From Pegoplata infirma (lineage: Eukaryota > Arthropoda > Insecta > Diptera > Anthomyiidae): a stretch of DNA of 64,000 nt. The position numbers and the translations under genes were made by a program. Numbering within the stretch: position 1 is the first letter of the stretch; each line of letters begins with the position of its first letter. The notes under the pieces are model-generated. The model was not told the origin of the DNA and did not search any database. It saw nothing but the letters and a program-made list of their open reading frames with translations. The DNA lies in assembly GCA_963921195.1 (NCBI GenBank), contig OY992536.1, positions 6,696,001 through 6,760,000 on the forward strand, given 5' to 3'. Shown here one piece after another: positions 31,459-42,598 of this stretch.

Positions 31459-32583
31459 TTTATTTAAAAATTAATAGAGGAACGAATTTTACCAAAAAAA
31501 AAAATAATTTGGCCACGAAACTTTGACTTGAACTCATTTCAACTGATTTTATTGAAATGCGGCTATAGTTATGAAACACTGACAAATACAGTTATTGGTC
31601 GCCGTTTTCTCAATTCAAACAGCTGATGGCTCAAATTTACAAAAACAAGAGAACTGTTATAACACTGTAATATACCATAATAGGTTTCATAAAAATACTT
31701 CTTGAACATTAAATAAACCGAAAAATGCAATGCGGCTATAGTTATGATGCGGAGTGTACGAATAGTGGACAAAAAACATCTATGTTATATGGACCATCAT
31801 GATGAAAATCGCGAAAAACCGTTTTTTTTGTATATGGCAGCATCACTTTAGGAGATGATTTGAGGCTTCATTTTTTAGTATATAATGTGGGAACCTTAAA
31901 CAATGAACTGACCCAAAATTTGTCCAAAAAAGTTTTCATTTGCAAAAGTTATCTTAACAAAAACTATAATTATTGTATCGCAAACACTGAAATAACAGTT
32001 TTTGTTAAGATAACTTTTGCAAATGAAAACTTTTTTGGCCGAATTTTTGGTCAGTTAGTTGTTTAAGGTTCCCACATTATATACTAAAAGATGGAACCTT
32101 AAATCATCTTGTAAAGTGATGCTGGCATATACAAAAAAACGGTTTTTCGCGATTTTCATCATGATGGTCCATATAACATGTCTGTTTTTTGTCCACTATT
32201 CGTATTGTTAGGGATGCATTTTTGATTCAATAAAAGCAAGTTTTTTATCAAAGACCAATTTGGATGTTAATTTCGCGAAAACCTTAAAAAATTAAGAAAT
32301 TCGCGAATTTAAGGGCTTAAATTGAATTGCTTTCAACCAGATTTGAATAAGAAATGTTGCTACAAGTCATATCTTTGTTTTCCATGTCATAAAATTTATC
32401 AACCATTTACTTTGCAAATTTTTTTGTTAAAAAACTGGCTCGAAATCAGCAAATCTTTAACGACATTTTGCAAGAAAACTGTACCATACATCGAAAAACG
32501 GAGTACGCCATTCGAATCAGCATGTCCGAAATATATAGAAATGATGGTCGTAACTCTTGTTTATTTTTTAGTGTTCCGCAGTG

Positions 32584-33084
32584 TAATTATTGAACTTTAA
32601 ACATACACTGCAGATAAAGTAAACAACTTAGAACTTTTTTTTGCTATTAATGATGTTGAATTTTATCTTCTTTCACCCTGTACCAAACACGGTTCATCTT
32701 TTGAATTAATTGCCACTTTTGATGAATTTCACTCCTCTGTGCGATGGTATTGTCAAACTTTCAATTTTCAAGAAGCTATTTATAAAGTTATTTGTTTTAA
32801 ATTGATTGGTTTGGTCATTTTGCAAGACTTACACGACACGTGCTTCGAAATTCGTCAGCATGTACACTGTACGGTACATTGATTGACTTGTCTAAAAATT
32901 TCCTTATTTTAGGATTGTACAACCCACCCTCAACTCAACTCAAGTCTTGCAAAATTACCAAACCAATCAATTTAAAACAAACAACTTTATAAATACTTAG
33001 CTTCTTGAAAATTGTTACTTTGACAATATCATCGTAAAGATTAGGAAAAGAAATGTGACCTTGAGGTAGAATAATCTTTCTCAA
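32584..33084. repeat. Family F palindromic repeat
   Basis: 'ttcaagaagctatttataaa', 'ttaaattgattggtttggt' and 'cattttgcaagactt' at 32770-32832 are mirrored at 32955-33010. The right arm is the uninterrupted form of the site that holds the MITE at 36759-39348. A weak hammerhead-like GAAACACGTGTC relative lies at 32833-32860. Confidence 0.6.
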
Positions 33085-33365
33085 AATTAAAAAAAAAAAG
33101 TGGCCGGATTTTTGATAAATTGATTAAATCGAATTTTGAAATTTCAGAACGGGTTCTGAAAATTTTTCAAAATAAAAATTTTGAGTCGATATTCCATAAA
33201 AAATATACATGAATGCAAATTTAGCCACGCCTCCTAATCCTAATTCGACAAATTAAAAAACCAAAAACCCAATTTTCTTAGTTCCATATAGGGCTATTAA
33301 TACAACCTATTCAGAAATTTATGGAACACATGTTTTTCTGTGGAATGTCTCACATGGGGAACTCC
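33085..33365 (+). repeat. Family H repeat, copy 1
   Basis: 'aaagtggccggatttttga', 'atttcagaacgggttctg', 'tagccacgcctcctaa', 'ttccatatagggc' and 'tggaatgtctcacat' occur in this order. The order recurs in reverse at 43325-43700 and in shortened form at 62655-62795. The class is unknown. Confidence 0.6.
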
Positions 33366-33777
33366 ACTTTAGCCGTTCAACCTTTTTGTTTAAATTCTGA
33401 TTAAATTTATTAAAAAGTTAAATAAATTGTTCAATTCGACCTCTAAAATATTATATTTTGTGTAGGCTTATTCTAGCTCGAGATCACTTTTCTTTACTAA
33501 AAATACCATATTTTCATATGATATTCTCATGTATTTAAGAAGTCAAAAAATTCTCATAGAATTGTTTTTAAGAGAATTATTTTCTGTTTTAAAAAAATAA
33601 TTTTTAATAAATTTCATCTTGATGAGATCGAAACACGTGTCAGAAATAAATTTAAACAGAAAAATAATTTTCTTGATGTAATTACTTAAGAAAAATTGGC
33701 TCGACCTACGCAAAGTTTTTTAAAAAAATATTTTTATACAATTTGTACGTTTGCCATTGTATAAAAAATTATAGATA
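33366..33777. repeat. Family F fragment
   Basis: 'aattcgacctctaaaatatt', 'tattctagctcgagatca' and 'gatattctcatgta' match 985-1090. A hammerhead-like 'TTGATGAGATCGAAACACG' lies at about 33620-33638. Confidence 0.5.
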
Positions 33778-34697
33778 CACAGAAAAAAATAAAAATGAAT
33801 TTCAATTACGAAATTCGTTGATTCAATTAAAAAATTAATTGATTTCGGACGTATCACAAAAATGCGCATATTAATTACTCATTTTGTTTGAAAATAGTTT
33901 TAAAACTTAATTAAATTGTTAATTGAATCAATTAAATTTTTAATTGAAAATAAAATGGAAAACCAATTAAAATTGTAATTAAATAAACTTAAAAAAAAAT
34001 TAATATAAAATTGAAATCAATAATATAGATTTATTGATTCACATAAAATTTTTTATTGAAAAAAGAACAAAACTCAATTTAATTTTAAAAGATGAACTTC
34101 AAAAAATGCCCTAAAATAAATAAACATAGAATGTTTTTGTTTTATATTATTAAGAAATTTATTTTCTTTATTAAATATAAACACTTGGTATAGTTTTGCA
34201 TAGAAACATCATAGTAGTATTTTAAAATATCAATAACTATTTAAAATTACATTTTTATTTTTAAATCTTGTTATTGCATGCATTTTTGTCGCCTTAGTAA
34301 AGTTGAAAAAAAATTGTATTATATTTCAATGTGCAAAACACAACTGTACACATTTTATTAGCAAAACACTTTATCCACAACGACCGCTCGCCTTAAAGAA
34401 AACAATAAAACTAAATTTTTTTGTTGCTTTTATGTATTCATTGGCTGCTACCACCAAAATATACAAAACAATAGTTCAAAAGTTTTTTTTTGTTGTTTTT
34501 TGCATTTTATTTTTTCATTGGCTACTAACACTAATGCATACAAAACCGGTTTCGTTTGTTTATTTTATTTTTATTTTCAGTAAAGTTAAGAATTCAATTA
34601 AAACATTAATTGAATCAATTAAAATGTTTAATTGAAGTTAAATTTAATATCAAATCCATTTTTAATTAAAAAAAAAATCACGATATTATTTTCTGTG
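33778..34697. mobile_element. Family N MITE, copy 1 (920 bp)
   Basis: Termini CACAGAAAA...TTTTCTGTG have TA on both sides (33776-33777 and 34698-34699). The interior contains 'tttcaattacgaaattcg', 'gatttcggacgtatcac', 'aacgaccgctcgcctta' and many 'caattaaa' words. Copy 2 at 38021-38959 is the same along its length apart from small indels. The frame at 34303 is not conserved between copies, so it is not a gene. Confidence 0.85.
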
Positions 34698-34699
34698 TA

Positions 34700-35682
34700 C
34701 TTTCGTTTACCAAGTGAATGCAACATATTATTGTCGTTAAAGAAAATTATAACATTAAATGAGCAATTATCACAAATTTCTTTGAGTGTAACACCATTTA
34801 ATAGTATCATCACAAATTAGGCCCTTAAAACATGGCCATAGTCTCTTAATTAGTATTACCTACTTTGTCTTCTTCTAATTAGATATGGCATAAACCAACG
34901 AAACCATGGCTGGCAGTCAGAGGCAGTCAAAGTTTTCTGTTGTTATTAAAGGACCCAGCAAAATTTTTTGGTGCTAAAGAATGCAATATTTTACTGTAAA
35001 ATCAAATCTGCACTTTAATTTAAAACTCTGGCGGATAATTAACTTTTACTGCAAAATAAAAAATTTTAAGCAGTTTTTTTTTGCTAAAAATGGAAAAACT
35101 ACAAGTAATTTATTAAAAAATGTTTAGGTGTCAAACAAATTGTCCCCCTTAAATTTTTTTGAAACCTGCTTAGTTTTGAAAAATGCATTAAGAAATTGGA
35201 TTTACATCAAAGATGCATTTATTAAAAAAATATATATTTTATTGAGTGCATTATTATTTTTTAGTTTTAGTAAAACAGTTTGCGTAAGGACCGCTTTCAA
35301 AAAATGTTCCTGGGTAATTTTACTTGAAAATAACAACTCATTAAGTTAATGAGTGCCACATACTTACTGCTTCTATATCTACGTAAACAATGTGTAAAGT
35401 AAACATTAAATGTAAGTAATTCTTACTTTGGCAACAAATTATTTATACAAATTAATTAAATTATGTTTTTTTCATATTTCGTTGTTGTGTTTTTTTTTCA
35501 TCTTTTAATGTCACAAAAGATTTGTAATGTTGCTGAAACAATTTAATGTTTCAAGAAGCATCATGAAAATGTATGAACATTTAAAAATTTAATGACTCTT
35601 TTGCTTGTTGCGCCTTTGTTACCTTTGAGCTAAAAATTATAACTAAAGTCTAATACAGGTACAGGTATTTTTATATACACAC
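34700..35682. other. No gene recognised
   Basis: It is AT-rich. 34960-35340 has 'tttactgtaaaat' and 'tttactgcaaaat' words like other small MITEs, but no assignable ends. Confidence 0.4.
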
Positions 35683-35684
35683 TA

Positions 35685-36326
35685 TGGTGGCACGAATAAT
35701 GACTTTTTTTTGAATTTCGACAATTGCCGGGTGAAATTCACTATATAAAAACTCTATGTTTAAATTTTTAGCCAAATCGGACAAAATTAACCTGTTCCTT
35801 TGAGGTGGTTAAGATTAGCCATTAAATAAAATTTTCTTTTTTTCGATTTTTTAATTAAAAAAAAAAAATGCTTAAAAAAATTAGGGTCCTATTCTAAAAA
35901 TGTTTTAATTTTTTTTTTTAGTTTTGACAATCAAGGACTGTATTTGAGATGTTGCTTTTAATGTTGCATAATCACAAAAAAAAAATTATTCCTATCTGTA
36001 TCATCTTTATTGTTTTCTAAAATGTGTTCTAAATCACAAAACTAAAAAAAAAACGTTTTTACAAGGTTAGCAATCGATACCCTCCTAAAATAAAGGTATT
36101 TGGCTATTGTACCGCAACCAAAAAAATATGAAAATTTTTTAAAGCAATTATGAAATTCGATGAAATTTCTAAAATTTTTGATTATAAGTACCGTTTCAAA
36201 CGGTATTAACGGGTTAAATTTGTCCGATTTGGCTAAAAATTTAAACATTAAGTTTTTAGACCAAAACGAACCATAACTTGTCCGGTGATCGATGAAATTT
36301 GAAAAAAGTCATTATTCGTGCCACCC
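35685..36326. mobile_element. TA-flanked foldback MITE, GGTGGCAC ends
   Basis: GGTGGCACGAATAATGACTT at the left is mirrored by AAGTCATTATTCGTGCCACC at the right, with TA outside each end (35683-35684 and 36327-36328). Inner arms continue with 'taaatttttagccaaatcgg' against 'ccgatttggctaaaaattta'. The terminal motif GGNTGGNNC is shared with the 126-bp MITE at 56497. Confidence 0.8.
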
Positions 36327-36598
36327 TAATACACACACAAATATTATAAAAAAAACACATAAAGGTGTTAACAGCTTCTCGTTCTTGGCATGTTAATTGA
36401 TTAATAAATTAAATGAATTTCATGTGTGATTTCACACCAGCAGTTTACTAAAAAAAAACAATTGTAATTTTACAAAAAAAGAAGACTATAATAATTCGGA
36501 TCAATTTTTAACATAAAAATATGAAATTGTTTTGCTAGTTAATAATAATGTGTGTGAAGGTTTGAATTTAGACATTTCATTTGAAATTTAGAGCTGCA

Positions 36599-36626
<28 letters not shown>
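36599..36626. repeat. AT dinucleotide microsatellite
   Basis: About 14 uninterrupted AT units in the family F flank. Confidence 0.9.
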
Positions 36627-36629
<3 letters not shown>

Positions 36630-36639
36630 TTGCCACTAA

Positions 36640-36757
36640 CGATTGTCAATTTGCTAAATACTCTTGACAATAGAATTTGATAAATTCCAAAACACGTGTT
36701 GAGTAAGTCTTGCAAAATGACTAATGCAATCAATTTAAAATAAAAAACTTTATAAAT
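36640..36757 (+). repeat. Family F repeat, left flank of nested cluster
   Basis: It contains a hammerhead-like motif (36663-36700: TTGACAA core, hairpin, AAAACACGTGTTG), then 'aagtcttgcaaaatgac' and 'caatcaatttaaaa'. It continues at 39351-39480 after the nested insertions, and the uninterrupted version is at 32950-33060. Confidence 0.6.
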
Positions 36758-36806
36758 ACCCGAGTAAAAATGTTTATATATATATTCTTATATATCGCAT
36801 TTTACG

Positions 36807-39205
36807 AGAAAGTATAAGATCTCAAATTTTAGGAAGATTCGTGTCGGTGGAGTTGAGATTCCACAATCCCCTCATGCGAAATTTTTAGGAGTGATTTTGG
36901 ACAGTAAGCTCTCTTGGAAAATGAACACAGTTGAGAGAATAAAAAAGGCTAACAATGCTTACTACGCGTGTAAGAAATTATTCGGTATAACCAGGGGTTT
37001 AGAGCCTTGAGTTACGTACTGGATTTATACTTCAGTAGTAAGACCAATCTTACTATATGGAGTGTTAGTCTGGTATAAGGCGCTGGAAAGGGATGTGATA
37101 CTAAAGCAGTTTTAAAGATTTCAACGGCTTATGGGACGTAGTATTACAGGAGCTTTGAGAACAACATCGGCCAACTCTATTGACGCCTTATTGCACCTTA
37201 TACCAATTGACGTTTTTGCGAAAGGTGAAGCTTACAAGGCTTGCCTTAGACTCAAAGAGTAAAATTGGTTTAAGTTTCGCAATTTTGGACACAGTAACAT
37301 GGACAATATAAATAATATTGATTCGAATTACTAAGTGCCCAAACTATTTTTCGACCGGAAATATGAAGTAAGATTTCCAACTCGAGAATATTGGTCTAAC
37401 TGGCAGGACACCCCTGCATACACCATAAATATCTTTACCGACGGATCCAAACAAACGCATGGAGTAGGAGCGGGTTTTACGAACGTGGAACAAAACCAGA
37501 ACTTTTCTTTTAACCTACCTTTGGACTCGAGCATATTTCTGGCTGAAATAGTTGCCATAACTAAAGCTGTGGAACATATCAGGGAAACCAAGGGAACAAC
37601 CATAAATTTTTACGTAGATAGTCAGGCCGCCTTGAAGGCTCTTCAAGGATATTATATTAAATCTAAAATAGTTTTACAATGTTACGAGAACTTGCAGATG
37701 CTGTGTATACACAACCAGGTTAATTTATTATGGGTACCAGGAAATAACGGAATACAGGGAAATGAAAAGGCTGATGAACTCGCAAAACTTGGAGCTGATG
37801 GTTTAGGTACCATGGTGCCAGTTTTACCACCACTTCAACATTATAAACTTAAACGGAATTCCATCAATGTTGCAAAGACAAACAGGAGGTGGAGAGAACT
37901 GACAACATGCAAAATCAGCAGAACTCTGTGGCCAACTTATGATCAAGGGAAAACTAAATTTCTATTATCACTTACGAAAAGGGAGTGCCGAGCTCTGACT
38001 GGGATAATAACTGGTCATTGCACAGAAAAAAATAAAAATGAATTTCAATTACGAAATTCGTTGATTCAATTAAAAAATTAATTGATTTCGGACGTATCAC
38101 GAAAATGCGCATATTAATTACTCATTTTGTTTGAAAATAGTTTTAAAACTTAATTAAATTGTTAATTGAATCAATTAAAGTTTTAATTGAAAATAAAATG
38201 GAAAACCAATTAAAATTGTAATTAAATAAACTAAAAAAAATTAATATAAAATTGAAAATCAATAATATTGATTTATTGATTCACATGAAATGTTTAATTG
38301 AAAAAACCAAAACTCAATTTAATTTTAAAAGGTAAACTTCAAAAAATGCCCTAAAATAAATAAACATAGAATTTTTTTGTTTTATATTATTAAGATTTTT
38401 TTTCTTTATTAAATATAAACAGTTGGTATAGTTTTGCATAGAAACATTATAGTAGTATTTTAAAATATCCATAACTATTTAAAATTACATTTTTATGTTT
38501 AAATCTTGTTATTGCATGCATTTTTGTCGCTTTAGTAAAGTTGAAACAAAAAAAAATGTATTATATTGTATTATATTTCAATGTGCAAAACACAAGGCAA
38601 ATGCCTCATATTATTTTTTTTTGTTTCAACTGTACAAAAGCAAAACAGTTTATCCGCAACGACCACTCGCCTTAAAGAAAACAATGAAACTAAATTTTTT
38701 TGGTGGCTGCTACCAACAAAATATACAAAACAATAGTTCAAAAGTTTTTTTTGTTGTTTTTTGCAATTTTATTTTTTCATTGGCTACTTACACTAATGCA
38801 TACAAAACCGGTTTCGTTTGTTTATTTTATTTTTGTTTTCAGGTAAGTTAAGAATTCAATTAAAACATTAATTGAATCAATTAAAATGTTTAATTGAAGT
38901 TAAATTTAATATCAAATCCATTTTTAATTAAAAAAAAAATTACGATATTATTTTCTGTGTGTCTTATCGGCATCCATGCCAAGAATATCGGACTTACTTC
39001 AGACGCTAGTTGTAAAAGATGCGCTTCACGAGGAGTAGATGAAACGATGGAACACATACTTTGTCACTACCCAGCTGTGGCAAGGAGTCGCCGATCCATT
39101 ACCGGTCAGATAAGTTTCGGTGCTTTGGAGGATATAACGCAAATGGATCTTAGGATATTGAAAAGATTCGCAATGACTTTGAACGTGTTTAACTTGCACC
39201 GCTAG
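36807..39205 (+). pseudogene. Retrotransposon ORF2 C-terminal part, four stops and an insertion
   Basis: It is the same protein as the frame at 18841-20316 but broken by stops at 37008-37010, 37113-37115, 37260-37262 and 37332-37334, and by the 939-bp MITE at 38021-38959. The open piece 37335-38020 keeps RNase H features (FTDGSKQ, AEIVAI, VDSQAAL, WVPGNNG, GNEKADELA). The usual PGH histidine is changed to Asn, which also indicates decay. After the MITE the frame resumes with the CKRC...EHILCHYP region, where the final Cys-Pro context has become Tyr-Pro, and ends at the same NLHR-stop as copy A. Confidence 0.88.
38021..38959. mobile_element. Family N MITE, copy 2 (939 bp), inside retrotransposon B
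   Basis: CACAGAAAA...TTTTCTGTG interrupts the coding sequence. Copy A shows the empty site, and the dinucleotide TG occurs on both sides here (38019-38020 and 38960-38961). Copy 1 has TA instead. The interior is collinear with 33778-34697. Confidence 0.88.
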
Positions 39206-39544
39206 CGGAAAAAGTTTTGTGGTACCGCTATGGACCAAGAGGTCTATGCAAGGTGTCAATCGGACACCCCCACCCTAACCTAACCTATATGTCGCATCTG
39301 ATTCGAGATTGGAAAGATCAGTACTGATCCTTTACATTTTTATTCGGGTAGTTTCTTGAAAACTGTTACTTTGACAATATCATCATAATGATTAGTAAAA
39401 GAAATATGACCTTGAGCTAGAATAATCTTACTGAAAATACAATTTTAAAGGTCGAATAATAAATAATTTTTATTTATTTAAAAATTAAAACAGAATTTAA
39501 AATATAAAAAACTTTTAACATACACTTTTCCAATATTAAATATG

Positions 39545-40262
39545 TAAGAAAGTTATAGTCCGTCAGGACCGAACATATGATACCCTACACCAGTGTTTTC
39601 CGGAAAAAGGGTTCCAAGTCCAAATATGAACCGATTTTATCTATCTTTTGTTACATCTTTAATTAGTGTAGAAAACACTTACAGACCAAATTTTATACGA
39701 ATTTGTTTATTTTTGTTGCCAATACACCGATTTAACTGAATATCGGTCGAAATCTTCATATGGAGGACTAAGTCCAAAAATGGTCCAAATATATTCATAT
39801 TTGTTAAGGTTACCAAAGTACACGTTTAACACCTACAAATTTCAATCAAATATTTTGCATTTTCATGAATTTTGAGGAAATTATGACAACGTCGGGAGGA
39901 TGGTTTGATGGGGACTACAAGAAGGACTTATCCGATTCGTTCAAAATTTGGAAAATTGATTTGTACATACAAAATTGGATTACGTGTTAAATTTCAAATT
40001 ATAATACGGTTATTAGAGTCATTTAAGCCAAATTCATTCGTTTGTATGGGGGCTAGGTCTTAACATGGACCGATTTTTTCCAATTTAAAAAGGCTTTGTC
40101 CTTGGGCAAAGCTTAAGATTCAAATTTCAAGTCAATTGATTGAAAATTGCGACCTGTATCGTGCTAAAACCGTTAGATGGACAGACGGACATCGCTAAAT
40201 CGACTCAAAAAGTTATTCTGATTGTGAGTCGATCGATACTTAAAGGTAGGTCTAGGAACAAT
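39545..40262 (+). mobile_element. Family A (DINE-1-like) element, copy 2
   Basis: It begins 'gtaagaaagttatagtccg', with decayed hairpin GTCCGTC-AGGACCGAAC, then 'ataccctacaccagtg'. It runs through 'gtatgggggctaggtct', 'gcgacctgtatcgtgct' and the short microsatellite 'ggacagacggacatcgc' to 'gtcgatcgatacttaaagg'. The GACA part is only one or two units, against about 920 in copy 3. Much of the 3' terminus is missing. Confidence 0.8.
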
Positions 40263-40444
40263 ATTCACTTTATGTTATTATTCACGGTATGTTATTATAC
40301 TCATTATATACTGTATGTTATTTTTACCAACAAATTAAAAAAAAAACCTACGGAAACGTTAAAAATAATGATTTCGTAGATTATTTTTACAAATTTTCTA
40401 TTGAATTTTATTTTAAAAAATTTTTAATAAAATTTTTGGGAAAT

Positions 40445-40505
40445 CTATCCCGCAATCAACTACATTCTGGCCATACACTCTACCCATTGTGTCAAAGTCA
40501 CTTGA
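40445..40505 (-). other. tRNA-like segment in family G, copy 2
   Basis: The reverse strand reads 'aagtgactttgacacaatgg' and 'gattgcgggatagatttccc'. The A-box-like and B-box-like words are slightly more decayed than in copy 1. Confidence 0.55.
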
Positions 40506-40520
40506 TACAAACATGTTTTT

Positions 40521-41180
40521 ATACCCTCCAACCACAGTATGGGGGTATTCTCACTTTGTCATTCCGTTTGTAACGCATAAAAATATCGGTCGGGGACCCA
40601 TAAAGTATATATATTATTGATCTATGATCGATTCTAAGTCGTTCTATGAATGTCCGTCCGTCCGTCCGTCTGTATAAAACACGATTCAGTCCAAAATAAA
40701 AGAGCTAGATCCCTGAAAATTGGCAAGAATATGTCTAATGTTCATAGGCCGGTTAAGTTCGGAAATGGGCAAAATCGGGCCAGGGGGAAAAAAGTTCCCC
40801 CTTAACGAACTAAAAAAACCTCTTAAAAACGACATTTGTATATCTTTTTTTGCCATTTTTTTAAACAAATGAAACCGTTTTATGTCAGAAGGGGTTTTAA
40901 ACTCCTGCACTTAGACCAAGGGGGCTGGAAAATTTAGTTTTTTTCTGCCCGCCCCCTTTTGTGGGCGTGGTTTTAAAAAATCATTAAAATAATGAGAAAA
41001 TGGTATTACTAAATAGCAAAAAGAATAATAAATAAATTAGTTAACATTTATCGCGATGGGAAAGTATCCCTACCTCACCGAGCCCCCCCCACAAAAAAAC
41101 GACCCTGAATTTTTTTATATTTTTTAACGTGTTGGAGGGTATCATAGATTCGGCATAGCCGAATTTAACACTCTCACTTG
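40521..41180 (-). mobile_element. Family B element inserted in family G copy 2
   Basis: Reverse orientation: 'ataccctccaaccacagtat', 'ctttgtcattccgtttgtaa', 'acccataaagtatatata', the GTCC microsatellite (40656-40672), 'aaaagagctagatccctgaa', a C run at 41082-41091, then 'ggagggtat', hairpin ATTCGGCATAGCCGAAT, and 'aacactctcacttg'. Family G copy 1 shows the empty site as 'gaaatataaaaacatg', so both borders are fixed to within two bases. The length is about 660 bp. Confidence 0.85.
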
Positions 41181-41540
41181 TTATATTTCTATAAATATTT
41201 TTTTTGAATTTTTTTTGTGTACAAAAAAATAACCAACACAAGTAGGTAAAAACTAATGACTTTTCTTTAAAAATTCCAGCAATTTAAAAAAAAAAAACGT
41301 ACACAAAACATTAAAAATTAAAGAAATATAACTTATTTTTACTTACAGAACAAAAATAAATGACTTTAAAAATTGAATGCTAATGAAAATCTTTATTTTT
41401 TATGTTGTTATTTTTGAAACAAAGAAATAGTCATTTAAAAAAACTAAACATTGAACAAATGTTTTTTCTTTTAAAAACGACAAAACGTAATTCTTTTTAA
41501 ATAAACTACAAACAGTTAATGACATAAATTTTTGAGTGTA

Positions 41541-42598
41541 TAAAATTTTAAATTTGGCATACTTTTATCCAATTGTTTTATCTTGTTTTTAGAACAATTT
41601 TGAAATCGATTTTTTTTGTTAATAGTAAAATAACATTTTAAAATTTGGAATGTATGGAATATTTTTTAATAAAAGAAAAAATTACACTATTTTTGTATTA
41701 CTTTTTATAATTTATAATTTGTGCATATTTTTACAGTTTTTAGTGCATATTTTAGGATTTTTAATGCATATTTTAGTCGCTAAAGATATAGTTTTTTAGT
41801 GCATAAAGGTCCTGTCCCTGGTGATAATGAAAGTCTGCGATTATCCTTAATCTAATTGTAAGTGTAACCTGTGTAGATAAATGCTTAACACACGCACACA
41901 ATTTTCTTTAAATTACTAAACAGAAAAACTGGAAACCACAAACACACACACAAATGCTCACACACGCACAAATTTTAATTCAAGGTTATTTTGTTATGTG
42001 TTTGTATTTGTATTACAGGCAACCAACACAAACACACACTCAGGAAATTCAATTTGTATTTTCTGTTAGTGCTACAAATATTCCGATGAATGAATAAATG
42101 GAAGAGAAAAAAAAACTTAAACTGAAAAAAAAAACTTTAACATTTCAATTGTCATTTCAAAAATTTAAACACTTGACAATTTAATTTATTTCAAGATTTT
42201 CTTTTGCATTTTATTTTTATTGTTTCGATTTTGTTTTTGTGTGTTTGTAATATGACAGTTTTTGTTGTTGTATGTCGTTGAACAGTGTAAAATTTTTAAT
42301 TAAAAACTAGAACAAGTAGAGGGCGAGACATGGTAATTAGAGCTTTTTGTACATAATTCAACTGCTGAAAAAGTTTTAGTCACTTCAGTTCCGTTTAATG
42401 TAAAAGTTAATATAAGTAGCATTTGCTATTGTTGGAAATTAAGTTAACTTTTACTTACACACAAACATACATACATATTATTATTAGTAATGTAAAACAT
42501 ACAAAAGTTTTATTTAGTTTACTTGTATTTACAAACTAAATAAATTATAATGTTAATTAAAGTTTAATATAATAAAATTAATATGAACTACATACATA
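41541..42598. other. Possible unique noncoding DNA, CA-rich
   Basis: There are 'acacacgcacacaa' and 'aaacacacacacaaatg' patches at 41890-42040 and no known repeat ends. It is AT-rich elsewhere. No exon-like frame was found. Confidence 0.45.

Larger units (their letters stand above)
30154..31756. mobile_element. Tc3-like transposon, rearranged into a foldback
   Basis: Ends CACTCCGCATCATAACTATA and its reverse complement are flanked by TA on both sides (30152-30153 and 31757-31758). The arms carry mirrored 5' parts of a Tc3-like transposase gene: the plus arm reaches further into the gene than the minus arm, so the original 3' half has been replaced by a reversed 5' end. A family B element at 30485-31026 splits the plus-strand copy. 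Without it the element is about 1.06 kb and cannot encode the catalytic domain. Confidence 0.85.
29762..32583. mobile_element. Palindromic element (family J) split by a Tc3-like transposon
   Basis: Ends CACTGCG (29762) and CGCAGTG (to 32583). The left arm is 29762-30153 plus 31759 to about 31985; the right arm is about 31985-32583. Mirrored words include 'ttttgacaaaaatat'-side 'gaccatcatttctatata', 'catgctgaatcgaatggtgt', 'cgaaaaacggagtac' type, 'tcgcgaaaaaccgtttttt' and 'tggacaaaaaaca'. Removing the inserted transposon leaves about 1.2 kb with ~600-bp arms. TA follows the right end, but the left flank reads AA. Confidence 0.8.
36807..39287 (+). mobile_element. Non-LTR retrotransposon copy B, decayed, split by a MITE
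   Basis: It aligns with copy A from the TRKYKI codons (about 36807) through the 3' UTR ('ttttgtggtaccgctatgg', 'ccaccctaacctaaccta'). Similar words 'tatatcgcattttacgag' and 'tatgtcgcatctgattcgag' on the two sides may be a diverged target duplication. It lies inside the small MITE at 36759 and is interrupted by family N copy 2. Confidence 0.85.
36759..39348. mobile_element. Small TA-flanked MITE split by retrotransposon copy B
   Basis: Termini CCCGAGTAAAAATGT and (reversed) CCCGAATAAAAATGT lie between TA at 36757-36758 and 39349-39350. The homologous site at 32990-33015 lacks the element. Only about 110 bp belong to the MITE; the rest is the retrotransposon. Confidence 0.7.
40290..41538. mobile_element. 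Family G MITE copy 2, reversed and split by family B
   Basis: It reads as the reverse of 20933-21745: 'aacctacggaaacg', 'caaattttctattga', the tRNA-like part in reverse, family B inserted at 40521-41180, then 'atatttctataaat', 'aaccaacacaagtaggt' and 'gacataaatttttGAGTG' followed by TA (41539-41540). The left terminus is uncertain. Confidence 0.7.

Noticed and set aside
37331..37603. 90-codon minus-strand frame
   Set aside because: It is the antisense shadow of the retrotransposon RNase H region.
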